Source of the DNA: Brevibacillus brevis
GTDB lineage: Bacteria > Bacillota > Bacilli > Brevibacillales > Brevibacillaceae
DNA length: 64,000 nt
Assembly: GCF_900637055.1 (NCBI RefSeq)
Contig: NZ_LR134338.1
Span: forward strand, 4,615,001 to 4,679,000
Direction: 5' to 3'
Shown: piece after piece, positions 1 through 8,802 of the stretch
Layout: each line of letters starts with the position of its first letter
Position numbering within the stretch: position 1 is the first letter of the stretch
Position numbers and translations under genes: made by a program
Notes under the pieces: model-generated
The model's database searches: none
The model's input: only the letters and a program-made list of their open reading frames with translations
Told to the model about the DNA's origin: nothing

Positions 1-405
1 CTGCCTTTTCTCTCCCAAATGGAAAATACTCATCGGTTCAGCGATGGCTTTGCCTATTTGTTTGCGGGGATTCAGCGCTGAATACGGGTCTTGAAAAATG
101 ATCTGCATTTCTTTTCTGGCGTTTCTTAGTTCTTCATCTGAAAAATGAGTGATGTCCTGTCCTTTGTATTGCACACTCCCAGACGTCGGCGCAAGCAAGC
201 GAAGGATCATGCGGCCCGTTGTGCTTTTTCCGCATCCGGATTCCCCAACCAGCCCATAGGTTTCCCCTTTGTATATTTTCAGGGAAAGATTGCTGACCGC
301 TTTTACGTACGCTTTCTCTTGAAAGTAGCCTCGTTTGATCGGAAAATGCTTCACTAAATTGGATACCTGCAAAAGTGGTACCGCTGTTTTCTCCTTAGCC
401 CCCAA
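1..405 (-). CDS. Peptide ABC transporter ATP-binding protein, OppF/DppF type (3' end outside window)
   Basis: N-terminal part of the second ATPase of an oligopeptide/dipeptide importer. Visible: the family opening LLQVSNLVKHFPIKRG, a Walker A (GESGCGKSTTGR) and the Q-loop (IIFQDPYSALNPRKQ); signature and Walker B lie beyond the left edge. No ATG lies near the 5' end. The best start is TTG at 405, preceded by a purine-rich GGGTGGGGGG and overlapping the stop of the upstream ATPase gene at 395-397, which suggests translational coupling. It is the fourth transporter gene in the order permease, permease, ATPase, ATPase; a solute-binding protein, if present, would lie outside the window. Substrate (opp, dpp or app type) cannot be told. 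Confidence 0.88.
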   Translation of the reverse strand, partial: MGAKEKTAVPLLQVSNLVKHFPIKRGYFQEKAYVKAVSNLSLKIYKGETYGLVGESGCGKSTTGRMILRLLAPTSGSVQYKGQDITHFSDEELRNARKEMQIIFQDPYSALNPRKQIGKAIAEPMSIFHLGEKRQ

Positions 406-1393
406 ACGCAACGCCCCCCACCCCGATTCTTTCGTGATGCCAGCATCGAACCTGATGCAATCTCGCTATTTCAAACAAGTCTGGAGGATGCTGCCTGCAC
501 TTTTCATCTGCAAGCGGGCATCTGGGTGCAAATCGACACCCTTTTGGAATCTGATGGAGCGACGGAACGATGCCTTCTATTACATGGAGCTTCTTTCCAC
601 GTTTGCCATCAATGGTCGGGATCGATTTCATCAAACCAATCGTATAGGGATGCTTCGGATTCTCAAACAAGGTTTCCACAGAAGCTTCTTCTACGATCTG
701 CCCCAAATACATGACCAGAACGCGATCGCACACTTCCGCAACGACGCCAAGATCGTGAGTAATTAGCAGGATTCCCATCTGTAATTGCTTTTGCAGACCC
801 AGCATCAAATCAAGAATTTGCGCTTGAATGGTAACGTCCAATGCGGTCGTCGGTTCATCCGCAATCAACAGCTTGGGCTGGCAGCACAAGCCCATGGCGA
901 TCATGACACGCTGCCTCATTCCGCCTGAGAGCTGATGAGGATAGTCGTTCACCCTCTTATCCGGTGATGGGATGCCGACCAAGGTAAGCATTTCAATCGT
1001 TTTTTCCTGCGCAGCTTTTTTGGACAATTTTTGATGCAACATGAGCGATTCGGCAATTTGGTTTCCTACGGTATAAACAGGATTGAGCGAGCTCATCGGG
1101 TCCTGGAAGATCATCGATATCCGATTGCCGCGAATCTCTTGCAGCTCCTCCATGGATGATTGCAGCAGCTCTTTTTGCTCAAAAAAGATTTCGCCTGTAA
1201 GTCTCGTTCCACTGTGTTTTCGGAACAGCCGTAGGATCGACAAGGAAGTCACACTTTTTCCGCATCCCGATTCCCCAACCAGTCCGACCGTCTCGCCGGA
1301 ATCCACCTGAAAGGAAACCCCGTCTACAGCTGTCACCTGACCCAGCTCTGTTGAAAAGGTCGTTCTCAAGTTTTTCACTTCCAACAATGGCAT
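395..1393 (-). CDS. Peptide ABC transporter ATP-binding protein, OppD/DppD type
   Basis: First ATPase of the peptide importer; powers uptake through the two permeases encoded just upstream. About 332 residues, the usual length. Walker A GESGCGKS, signature LSGGMRQRVMIAMGL, Walker B LLIADEPTTALD, H-loop ITHDLG. The C-terminal oligo/dipeptide-transporter extension has the cysteine pattern CRFAPRCPLADEKC, known in DppD-type proteins to hold an iron-sulfur cluster. An ATG three codons upstream (1402) is possible, but the GGAAGGGG motif is about 9 nt from the ATG at 1393 and directly abuts the earlier one, so 1393 is preferred. Its stop overlaps the likely TTG start of the next ATPase. Confidence 0.93.
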   Translation of the reverse strand: MPLLEVKNLRTTFSTELGQVTAVDGVSFQVDSGETVGLVGESGCGKSVTSLSILRLFRKHSGTRLTGEIFFEQKELLQSSMEELQEIRGNRISMIFQDPMSSLNPVYTVGNQIAESLMLHQKLSKKAAQEKTIEMLTLVGIPSPDKRVNDYPHQLSGGMRQRVMIAMGLCCQPKLLIADEPTTALDVTIQAQILDLMLGLQKQLQMGILLITHDLGVVAEVCDRVLVMYLGQIVEEASVETLFENPKHPYTIGLMKSIPTIDGKRGKKLHVIEGIVPSLHQIPKGCRFAPRCPLADEKCRQHPPDLFEIARLHQVRCWHHERIGVGGVAFGG

Positions 1394-1423
1394 ATGAATC
1401 ATCCCCTTCCCGCCTTGCAGCGC

Positions 1424-2320
1424 TTATTTTTTTGCTCGATTCGTATGCGGGTCCAATAAATCGCGGAGACCATCTCCGAGCAGGTTGAGTCCCAATACGG
1501 TTATCATGATCGACAGTCCGGGAAAAACAGTCATCCACCATGCTTGTTTCATGATCGTTCTTCCGTCATTTAAAATATTTCCCCAGCTAGGCTCAGGCGG
1601 CGGAGTTCCCGCTCCCAAGAAACTCAAGGAGGCTTCCGTAATGACTGCATAGGCAAAAATGAACGTTGCCTGGACAATCAGAGGAGACAGGCAGTTAGGG
1701 GCGATATGCAGCCAAATGACCCTCCATGACTTCCCCCCCAGCGCATGAATCGCTTCGATATACGTCTGCTCTCTCACAGTGATCGCTACCGATCTGATCG
1801 CTCGGGCTACCGTTGGAATATACACAACACTCAGAGCGATAATCACATTGCTCATTTTCGGGCCAAGTGCTGCCAATATGGCAATGGCGAGCAGGATAGC
1901 GGGAAATGCCATTAAGCCGTCATTGATCCGCATGAGAAAGTTGTCCAATCTTCGGTAGTAGGCTGAATACAGCCCAAATAGTAACCCCACGATGGAAGTA
2001 ATCACGACTACCGAGAATCCAACCCCCATAGAAATTCTGCTTCCGTACACAACACGGGTAAATACATCTCGGCCAAACTCGTCCGTACCAAACCAATGGC
2101 TCGTGCTTGGCGGTTGGAGTCGATCCTGCACTTTCATTTCGAGTGGATCATAGGAGGTGAGCAAAGGAGCAAGGACACAAATGAGGGTGATAAACAAAAC
2201 GAGAATACTCCCTGAGACAGCCAATCGGTTTGCGAAAAACCGATTCATGGCTACTCGTACGTGATGCCTGGAAGGTGCAACAGGTTGGCTTGTGGCAATC
2301 GTTACCGAAGATGTTTCCAT
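1424..2320 (-). CDS. Peptide ABC transporter permease, OppC/DppC type
   Basis: Second membrane subunit of the peptide importer, 298 residues. It has the DppC layout: a cytoplasmic N-terminal stretch of about 30 residues, a first membrane helix (LAVSGSILVLFITLICVLA), the OppC_N segment with WFGTDEFGRDVFTRVVYG, then the BPD_transp_1 domain with the ATPase-contact (EAA) loop around EQTYIEAIHALGGKSWRVI. AGGGGG lies about 8 nt ahead of the ATG. The 13-nt gap to the OppB-type gene and the order B-C-D-F are typical of one operon. Whether it takes up dipeptides, oligopeptides or murein peptides is not readable from the sequence. Confidence 0.92.
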   Translation of the reverse strand: METSSVTIATSQPVAPSRHHVRVAMNRFFANRLAVSGSILVLFITLICVLAPLLTSYDPLEMKVQDRLQPPSTSHWFGTDEFGRDVFTRVVYGSRISMGVGFSVVVITSIVGLLFGLYSAYYRRLDNFLMRINDGLMAFPAILLAIAILAALGPKMSNVIIALSVVYIPTVARAIRSVAITVREQTYIEAIHALGGKSWRVIWLHIAPNCLSPLIVQATFIFAYAVITEASLSFLGAGTPPPEPSWGNILNDGRTIMKQAWWMTVFPGLSIMITVLGLNLLGDGLRDLLDPHTNRAKK

Positions 2321-2333
2321 TCATCCATCCCCC

Positions 2334-3284
2334 TTAGCTCTTGTCGTATCGCACACGTGGATCGATATACGCGTAAAGCAAATCAACAATGAGATTGATG
2401 AGAACATACGCTGCCGCAATCATGAGCACGGTTCCTTGGATCACCTCGTAATCCCGTCTTAAAACGGAATTGACAATGAGCTTGCCGATCCCAGGTATGT
2501 TAAAGACGGTTTCAGTCACGACTGCTCCCCCGATCAGCGTCGCAAACGACAGTCCGATTACCGTGAGAATGGGGATGAAGGCATTGCGAAGTGCATGCTT
2601 ATAGGTGACAATCCACAGCTTCAAGCCTTTTGCTTCTGCCGTTCGAATGTAATTTTCGTTCAACACTTCCAGCATGGAGGATCGCGTCATTCGCGCAATT
2701 AAAGCCCCTTGCATAATGCCAAGTGATATCGCGGGCATGATCAAGTATTTGAAATGATTCAGGAGTCCCTTGGATATCGGTTGATAGCCTGCTGCAGGCA
2801 GCCAATTCAGTTGGACGGCGAAAAGCAAGATCAGATTCAATCCGATCCAGAAGCTAGGAAGCGAGATTCCCAGCAAAGCAAATGTCATAAACGATTGATC
2901 CATCCAAGTGCCTCGACGATTGGCAGCCATCACACCCAAGGGGATCGCAAACAGAATCGCGATGATCTCAGCCATAATCGTTAAGGACAGGGTAGGCCCT
3001 AAATGCTCCCATATCGCTTCTGTCACAGGCTTATCCATAAAAATCGACCAGCCTAAATCCCCTTGCAGCAAGCCCCCTATCCATTCGAAAAAGCGGATAT
3101 AGATGGGAAGATTTAAACCTAGCTGCTCTCGTAATTTTGCTAATTCTTCTTCCGTAGCTTGTGCCCCCAGAATGACAGAAGCAGGGTCACCAGGGGTAAG
3201 ATGAATGATAATAAAATCAACAACCGCTACAACCAGAAGGACAGGTAATAAGGACACGACACGCTTAAGCAAATAACCTCCCAT
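2334..3284 (-). CDS. Peptide ABC transporter permease, OppB/DppB type
   Basis: First membrane subunit of the peptide importer, 316 residues, standard length. N-terminal helix with the family motif DFIIIHLTPGDPA, followed by the BPD_transp_1 domain; the EAA loop is near NENYIRTAEAKGL and the late motif ETVFNIPGIGKL is typical of DppB. GGAGGGGG precedes the ATG. It begins 61 nt after the stop of the upstream regulator in the same orientation, so regulator and transporter may be co-transcribed. No solute-binding-protein gene lies upstream of it, which is unusual for a complete dpp operon. Confidence 0.92.
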   Translation of the reverse strand: MGGYLLKRVVSLLPVLLVVAVVDFIIIHLTPGDPASVILGAQATEEELAKLREQLGLNLPIYIRFFEWIGGLLQGDLGWSIFMDKPVTEAIWEHLGPTLSLTIMAEIIAILFAIPLGVMAANRRGTWMDQSFMTFALLGISLPSFWIGLNLILLFAVQLNWLPAAGYQPISKGLLNHFKYLIMPAISLGIMQGALIARMTRSSMLEVLNENYIRTAEAKGLKLWIVTYKHALRNAFIPILTVIGLSFATLIGGAVVTETVFNIPGIGKLIVNSVLRRDYEVIQGTVLMIAAAYVLINLIVDLLYAYIDPRVRYDKS

Positions 3285-3345
3285 TTTCGTCTTTCCCCCT
3301 CCATTGTCATCGAGTAAAAACCAATGAACGTGTAGAACTCAGCAT

Positions 3346-4662
3346 TCATATTTGCAGTTTCAGATCGTAGACCTGACGGGGCCTTCCTTTGCAGATCGGC
3401 TGCTCTTCACCGACGACGATTGCCAATTGACTCTGCTCTAATTTGCTTAAAATCCGTCTGGCACTGCGTAGTGAAACACCAAATCGACTAGCGAGGTCAG
3501 CTGCGGTTATTTGTGAGCTGCCGTAGTTTTGGCAAAAGGAGATCAGTTTGTTGATCGTCCCGACGCTCAAACCTGATTTTCGGGCGGCATTCAAACGCTC
3601 TGGATTGTTGCTTCGGAGGGAGTACGCTAACTGAAATTCTTCACCCAGCGGTCCGACAACATTGCCATCGTGCATAGCGATGAAACAGCTTCCTCCTCCG
3701 CCGGCTTTTGCTTTGGAGAGAGCTTCCCCGGCTTTGCTTTGCGCCTCGTTCGCGGTTCGGCCCAGCCCAATTCCGATACTGGCCGAAATGTTTAAACGGT
3801 TTACAATTCTCTCTAGCAGAGGGAACCGCGTAAACATGCTCGTCGTCCGTTCAATAACTCCTCGAGTCGTTACGAAGATGACTTCATTTCGATCCGGCCA
3901 GTTCATCAAGGCTTGAATTTCTTCCCCATAATCAATCAAAATTTCCTGGATCGCGATTTTCTTTCGCTGAAGCTCATATTCGGATGAATGCCATTTTTTC
4001 ACGATGTTTTCAATATTGATGATGCCAATTGCGATCTGCGTATCATTTAACTGGAGGTTCTTTCCTTCCATTTGCGCTCGATACAAACCGTCTTGAATCG
4101 TAGATTTGGTGGGGGTCACACGATAACAGGGGATTTCTAATCTTCGAAGCTCCCAATAAACAGATGCCACGCAAGTGAAAATCGCGTCTATCTTGTTACT
4201 TGTCCATAAGTCGTAATGAAACTGAAGAATGTCGCCAGCGCTCTGCTCTTGCCGATATTCCATCGTGTACATACGATCCACAGGTATAGAAAGCTCATCC
4301 AACCTTTGTTCAATCTCTTGTAAAGACAGAACATCGATACTAAACCGCAACCGACTATCTTTCAGTAGAGTCCCGCTATCTCGCAGCAATTGAAAGAACA
4401 CGCGGTAGAGGCTCGTTCCATTGTAAGGCAGGTAAACCATCGGCTTTGGACCATCAACGTGTTCACGAGCAATTTGGTATGGAATCGGACCGGCAAATAA
4501 AAAGACATCCACCTCTTCCTTGCAGGAAAGCACAAGCTGTTTAACCTCCTGAACATCTTTGTAACCGAGGGGGAGCAATATTAAGGCCGGAAATGTTGTT
4601 GCCATATGCAAAACCTCATCAAGCAAATCGTAAGGACCTATAACTGCAACTTTTATTTCCAT
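3346..4662 (-). CDS. Transcriptional regulator: N-terminal sensing region, GGDEF-like core, C-terminal HTH
   Basis: 438 residues. Residues 1-190 form an alpha/beta region that resembles a ligand-binding fold (VAVIGPYDLLDEV at the start). Residues 245-345 resemble a degenerate nucleotidyl-cyclase/GGDEF or GTP-cyclohydrolase-III fold (SASIGIGLGRTANEAQSKAG). Residues 375-438 carry a winged HTH (ITAADLASRFGVSLRSARRI). No intact GGDEF catalytic signature is visible, so a ligand-sensing role is likelier than diguanylate synthesis. It sits directly upstream of the peptide transporter and downstream of murQ-glcDF, so it probably controls one of them. Its own promoter is visible upstream. Ligand and target genes are inference. 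Confidence 0.75.
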   Translation of the reverse strand: MEIKVAVIGPYDLLDEVLHMATTFPALILLPLGYKDVQEVKQLVLSCKEEVDVFLFAGPIPYQIAREHVDGPKPMVYLPYNGTSLYRVFFQLLRDSGTLLKDSRLRFSIDVLSLQEIEQRLDELSIPVDRMYTMEYRQEQSAGDILQFHYDLWTSNKIDAIFTCVASVYWELRRLEIPCYRVTPTKSTIQDGLYRAQMEGKNLQLNDTQIAIGIINIENIVKKWHSSEYELQRKKIAIQEILIDYGEEIQALMNWPDRNEVIFVTTRGVIERTTSMFTRFPLLERIVNRLNISASIGIGLGRTANEAQSKAGEALSKAKAGGGGSCFIAMHDGNVVGPLGEEFQLAYSLRSNNPERLNAARKSGLSVGTINKLISFCQNYGSSQITAADLASRFGVSLRSARRILSKLEQSQLAIVVGEEQPICKGRPRQVYDLKLQI

Positions 4663-4738
4663 CGTTCCCTACCACTTTCTCTCAGATTTTTTACTGCCAA
4701 CATACATTTTATTAAATTTTTCAAAAATTCTTTCTATT

Positions 4739-4767
4739 ATCATACATTCGGCCATTCTTATATGCAA
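4739..4767 (-). promoter_or_regulatory. SigA-type promoter for the GGDEF-like regulator gene
   Basis: On the minus strand TTGCAT (4762-4767), 17 nt, then TATGAT (4739-4744), about 75 nt ahead of the start codon at 4662. The match to TTGACA-17-TATAAT is fair. It lies downstream of the glcF terminator, so the regulator and peptide transporter can be transcribed apart from murQ-glcDF. Confidence 0.55.
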
Positions 4768-4800
4768 TTTCCGTTAATAGTCCTTTTATCCCCTTTTTTA

Positions 4801-4853
4801 TTAAAAAAACGTGCAAGGAGCCACTCCGTCTTCCGGAATGCTTCCCTACACGT
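4801..4853 (-). terminator. Rho-independent terminator after glcF
   Basis: Read on the minus strand: an imperfect 13-bp stem (ACGTGTAGGGAAGC with GCTCCTTGCACGT), a loop of about 18 nt, then a run of seven T. It begins about 20 nt past the glcF stop. Confidence 0.7.
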
Positions 4854-4873
4854 CTTCTCGTTAAGAGATCCTA

Positions 4874-6205
4874 TTATTTCTGGCTGACACGCGCCAATAA
4901 ATCGACGATGTGCACGGCCTCCATCTTTCCTTCCAGTCCAGCTCGATGAATGCCTGCTTTCATTTGCAACAGACAGCCCGGATTCGAGGTCACTAGCATG
5001 TCTGCTTGGGTAGCCGCTACCTGACCCATTTTTTCATCCAAAAGGCTTCCGGCCATCTCAGGCTGCACCAGATTGTAAATGCCTGCTGATCCGCAGCAGC
5101 TATCTCCCTCGCGAAGCTGTACGTATGTGGCTCCCGGAATGGCTTGCAAGAGGCTCACTGGCTCTTTTGTCACCTTCATCCCGTTGCGCAGGTGACAGGA
5201 GGATTGATAGGTGATTCGTTGCGGCAATGACTGCCATTCTTTTGGCTCGACGAGGAGGGCAAGCACCTCGCTAATATCCTTCACACGTGAAGCAAACCAT
5301 TTTGCCTTCTCCTGCCACTCGGCATCTTCCGCCAGCAGATGGTCGTATTCTTGCAGCATCGCCCCGCAACCACCTGCATTGGATACGATGATATCCACGT
5401 CAGCCTTGCGAAAAGCAGCCACATTTTTTCGCGCCAGATTGCGAGCCTGTTCACGCTCACCGCTATGTGCATGGAGAGCACCGCAGCACACCTGGTCAGG
5501 AGCGATGATGACCTCACAGCCTGCCTCACTCAGAAGCCGCACGGTGTTGCGATTCGTCTCATTGAATAGGACATCCATGATGCAGCCGTGAAACATTCCT
5601 ACGCGATACTTGCGCTCGCCTACGGCTGGAATAACCGTGCCACCGAAAAAGTCCACGATACCTTTTCCAGATGCTTCAGGCATAATCGCTTCCATTTCCC
5701 GCATTTGCTTTGGCAGGATGGATAGTACTCCCAGCTTGCGAACGGCTTTTTGCACACCTGAGCGCTGATAGAAGCGCAAGAGTCCGCCGAGCTGGTACAT
5801 GCGCTTCTGATGAGGGAGCAGGTGGAAAAACGCGAGCTTGCGGACGGCTTTGACCCACCATGGATGCTCCTGCACCTCTTCGATTGCCTCTCTCGTCTGC
5901 TCAATCAGTTGACCGTACGGCACGCCTGCTGGGCATACCGGCTCACATGCCCGGCAGCCTAGACACAGATTCATTTGATCGACGAAATCTTTGTCAGGCT
6001 CCATGACACCGTCTGCTACGGCTTTCATCAAGGCGATGCGACCACGTGGCGAAGCTGCCTCATAGCCTGTTTCCCGAAAGGTCGGACAGGCTGGCTGGCA
6101 GAAGCCACAGCGCATGCAATTGGACAGTTCATCGTAATCGAGTTTGTTTACCAAGGCTTCTTTAAGCACGCTGAACCACCACTCTGTTCCGAGACTGTTT
6201 GGCAA
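4874..6205 (-). CDS. glcF: Glycolate/D-lactate oxidase iron-sulfur subunit GlcF
   Basis: Electron-transfer subunit that takes electrons from the flavoprotein GlcD to the respiratory chain. Two [4Fe-4S] motifs of ferredoxin type lie near residues 30-95 (CMRCGFCQPACP and CLGCRACEPVCP), followed by two CCG domains (VCCGALHAHSGE, SCCGSAGIYN), the layout of GlcF. 443 residues from TTG at 6205, which overlaps the end of glcD by 44 nt; no good SD precedes this TTG. A GTG at 6169 behind GTGGTGG is an alternative that shortens the protein by 12 residues. Last gene of murQ-glcD-glcF. The substrate of the pair may be glycolate or D-lactate. Confidence 0.92.
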   Translation of the reverse strand: MPNSLGTEWWFSVLKEALVNKLDYDELSNCMRCGFCQPACPTFRETGYEAASPRGRIALMKAVADGVMEPDKDFVDQMNLCLGCRACEPVCPAGVPYGQLIEQTREAIEEVQEHPWWVKAVRKLAFFHLLPHQKRMYQLGGLLRFYQRSGVQKAVRKLGVLSILPKQMREMEAIMPEASGKGIVDFFGGTVIPAVGERKYRVGMFHGCIMDVLFNETNRNTVRLLSEAGCEVIIAPDQVCCGALHAHSGEREQARNLARKNVAAFRKADVDIIVSNAGGCGAMLQEYDHLLAEDAEWQEKAKWFASRVKDISEVLALLVEPKEWQSLPQRITYQSSCHLRNGMKVTKEPVSLLQAIPGATYVQLREGDSCCGSAGIYNLVQPEMAGSLLDEKMGQVAATQADMLVTSNPGCLLQMKAGIHRAGLEGKMEAVHIVDLLARVSQK

Positions 6206-7577
6206 ACATCTTGTCAGGATTCAGGAGATTGTTTGGATCGAAAGCGTGCTTGATGCCTTTCATGATCTCCATACCTGCAGCTCCTACTTTCCACTCCAAA
6301 TACGGTGCCTTGACGATTCCTACGCCATGCTCTCCCGTAATCGTTCCGCCCAAATCGATTGCTGCCGCGAAAATTTCCTCGAAGGCATGCTCGACACGCT
6401 CGATCTCTTCCGTGTTGCGAGCGTCTGTCATGCAGGTCGGATGCAAATTGCCGTCTCCTGCATGGCCAAAGGTGCATATTTGCAGTCCGTAACGCTCTGT
6501 AATCTCTTGGATCGCGGCGACCATTGGCGCAATCGCAGCACGTGGAACTGTTGCGTCCTCCAGAATGGTCGTCGGACGCATCCGTGACAATGCGGCGAGC
6601 GCACTGCGTCTGGCAGTCATTACCTCATCAGCTTCCTCGGCTGTTGTGGCTACCTTGATTTGGACGGCATCATTCTTCTCGCAAATAGCAGCGATCTGCT
6701 CCATGTCCCGATCGACCGTCTGTGGCTCTCCGTCCTGACCGATCAGGAGAATCGCCGCCACATCTGTCGGAAGCCCGATCTGTTTGAAATCCTCGACAAC
6801 ACGGATCGTGCCCTGATCGAGAAATTCAAGCGTTCCAGGAATGATACGATTGGCAATGATATCGGAAACAGACCTCGCTGCCTGTGCCATATCTGCGAAC
6901 ATCGCGAGCATCACTCGCTGTGTCGGCGGCTTCGGAATCAGCTTGAGAATAGCCTCGGTAATGATGGCCAATGTCCCCTCGCTGCCGACCATGAGCTTGG
7001 TCAAATCATAGCCCGCCACATCCTTCATCAGCTTGCCTCCGGTACGAATGACCTCTCCGTTCGGCAACACAGCTTCGAGGCCCAGCACGTAATCCTTGGT
7101 CGTTCCGTACTTCAACCCGCGCAGTCCACCCGAATTGAGTGCAATATTCCCTCCAATTGTGGAGATGACCATGCTGCCTGGATCGGGTGGGTAAAACAAA
7201 CCGAGTGCCTCTACCGCTTGATGGATGTCGACCGTTCGGACCCCCGGCTGCACCGTTATCGTCAAATTTTGTTCGTCAATCTCTACGATTTGATTCATCC
7301 GGCTCAACACCAAGACAATTCCGCCACCGACCGGTATCGTTCCCCCGCATAGATTGGAGCCTGCTCCGCGCGTCACAATCGGGATGTGGTACCGTGCTGC
7401 AACTCGCATGACCTGTTGGACTTCGGCTGTGCTCTTTGGCATGACGACCACATCCGGCAACGCTTGCTGCATGGGTGTCGCGTCATACGAATAGGCGACT
7501 AATGCCTCCTGTTTGTCGAGACAGTTTTTCTCTCCGACGATGGCACGCAGCTCTTCGCGAATGGTTCCTGGCAACAT
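6162..7577 (-). CDS. glcD: FAD-linked 2-hydroxyacid (glycolate/D-lactate) dehydrogenase GlcD
   Basis: 471 residues, the standard GlcD size. FAD_binding_4 domain at residues 40-180 with the flavin-binding stretch VTRGAGSNLCGG; FAD-oxidase C-terminal domain after about residue 215 with the family motif GHAGDGNLHP and the C-terminal ITGEHGVGIVK. It oxidises a short 2-hydroxyacid to the 2-oxoacid and hands the electrons to GlcF, whose gene overlaps its 3' end. It starts 27 nt after the murQ stop on the same strand. Since MurQ releases D-lactate, D-lactate is the attractive substrate here. That is inference from context, because GlcD and D-lactate dehydrogenases of this family cannot be separated by eye. 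Confidence 0.93.
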   Translation of the reverse strand: MLPGTIREELRAIVGEKNCLDKQEALVAYSYDATPMQQALPDVVVMPKSTAEVQQVMRVAARYHIPIVTRGAGSNLCGGTIPVGGGIVLVLSRMNQIVEIDEQNLTITVQPGVRTVDIHQAVEALGLFYPPDPGSMVISTIGGNIALNSGGLRGLKYGTTKDYVLGLEAVLPNGEVIRTGGKLMKDVAGYDLTKLMVGSEGTLAIITEAILKLIPKPPTQRVMLAMFADMAQAARSVSDIIANRIIPGTLEFLDQGTIRVVEDFKQIGLPTDVAAILLIGQDGEPQTVDRDMEQIAAICEKNDAVQIKVATTAEEADEVMTARRSALAALSRMRPTTILEDATVPRAAIAPMVAAIQEITERYGLQICTFGHAGDGNLHPTCMTDARNTEEIERVEHAFEEIFAAAIDLGGTITGEHGVGIVKAPYLEWKVGAAGMEIMKGIKHAFDPNNLLNPDKMFAKQSRNRVVVQRA

Positions 7578-7604
7578 GGAATCTCCCCATCCTTTCCCTA
7601 AAAC

Positions 7605-8513
7605 TTAGTCCAACTGCTGAATGGCTTCCCTGATTCTTCCATTAGTAACATTCAACAGGCGAGTAGCCTCTTCCCTGCTTGATCCGGTCAACTTCATGAT
7701 AATGGCTGTCTTCGCATCACCGTCAGCCTGATCAGCCAGCTCCTCCGCCTCCTCGTAACTCGCTCCGGTCACTTCCATGATGATCCGCTTTACTCGTTCC
7801 TTCAGCTTGAGGTTTGTCGCCTGCACGCTGACCATCAGATTTCCGTACACTTTGCCCAAGCGAATCATCGTCGCTGTCGTCAGCATGTTCAGCACCAGCT
7901 TTTGGGCTGTTCCTGCCTTGAGCCTCGTCGATCCGGTCAATACTTCTGGTCCTACGACGACATTAATCGCTACATCTACGCCTTTATTGATATACGAAGG
8001 CTTGTTGCAAGAGACAGCAATCGTCTTCGCTTCAATCTTCTGTGCCTCTGCCAAAACACCGAGAACATACGGAGTCCGTCCACTGGCTGCGATTCCTACG
8101 ACCACATCATTTTTAGTCACGCCGTATTTATGCACATCTGCTTGACCTATTTCAAAAGAATCCTCTGCGCCTTCTACCGCGCGTACCATTGCGGATGGTC
8201 CGCCTGCAATCACCCCCTGAACGAGCTCAGGCTGGGTACCAAAGGTCGGCGGGCATTCGGACGCATCCAGTATCCCTAAGCGTCCACTCGTTCCAGCACC
8301 AAAGTAAAACAGTCTCCCGCCCTTTTCCAGTGTTTGTATGATGACCTCTACCGCATCGGATACTTGATCGAGGACGCATTCTACTGCATAAGGAACCTTC
8401 TTGTCCTCTTCGTTCATCATTTGTACGATGCCTCGGGCACTCAATTGATCCAAATGACTGCTGCTCTCGTTTTTTCCTTCGGTCGTCAATGCTTGCAAGT
8501 TCTCCAGATTCAC
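7605..8513 (-). CDS. murQ: N-acetylmuramic acid 6-phosphate etherase MurQ
   Basis: Cleaves the lactyl ether of MurNAc-6-phosphate to GlcNAc-6-phosphate and D-lactate during peptidoglycan recycling, in the cytoplasm. 302 residues, the standard length. SIS domain with the phosphosugar motif GAGTSGRLGILDASECPPTFG split around residue 80, which holds the glutamate of the ASECPPTFG box used as catalytic acid in characterised MurQ. The C-terminal helical domain (TGASYEEAEELADQADGDAK, then SREEATRLL) is complete. First gene of a likely operon with glcD and glcF. No murR regulator or MurNAc PTS gene is visible nearby, unlike in B. subtilis. A consensus-like promoter lies 120 nt upstream. Confidence 0.96.
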   Translation of the reverse strand: MNLENLQALTTEGKNESSSHLDQLSARGIVQMMNEEDKKVPYAVECVLDQVSDAVEVIIQTLEKGGRLFYFGAGTSGRLGILDASECPPTFGTQPELVQGVIAGGPSAMVRAVEGAEDSFEIGQADVHKYGVTKNDVVVGIAASGRTPYVLGVLAEAQKIEAKTIAVSCNKPSYINKGVDVAINVVVGPEVLTGSTRLKAGTAQKLVLNMLTTATMIRLGKVYGNLMVSVQATNLKLKERVKRIIMEVTGASYEEAEELADQADGDAKTAIIMKLTGSSREEATRLLNVTNGRIREAIQQLD

Positions 8514-8635
8514 GCTCTATCGAACCTCCTTTTCGATCTCTCCTTGTTCCTCTCATCGGGCAGTTTTGCAGATTGATCATTGTCAAAAGCCCCTGCTTAG
8601 TAATTATCTAAAAATTCACTACTATTACCATCCTC

Positions 8636-8664
8636 ATTATATGCAGTAAAATTACACCATTCAA
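8636..8664 (-). promoter_or_regulatory. SigA promoter of the murQ-glcDF operon
   Basis: Minus-strand TTGAAT (8659-8664), 17 nt, then a perfect TATAAT (8636-8641). The leader to the murQ start is about 115 nt. An imperfect inverted repeat (TAAAATTAC and GTAAATTTT) spans the promoter region and could be an operator. Confidence 0.7.
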
Positions 8665-8742
8665 CATATTATTAGTAAATTTTGTTTCCTGAGATAATAA
8701 ACATTCACAAGTCACTCCCAGCTCAAGCAGTCAGACAAACGC

Positions 8743-8779
8743 AAAAAAGCCGAACCATTTCCAATAGGCTCGGCTTTTT
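8743..8779. terminator. Bidirectional terminator hairpin
   Basis: Stem AGCCGAACC / GGCTCGGCT flanked by A6 on the left and T5 on the right, so it works on both strands. On the minus strand it ends the VOC-protein gene that stops at 8803. Confidence 0.75.
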
Positions 8780-8802
8780 GTCTTCCTTATTAAAGGATAG
8801 CA

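Noticed and set aside
6660..7352. A 230-codon plus-strand frame inside glcD
   Set aside because: Antisense shadow of a clear GlcD gene.
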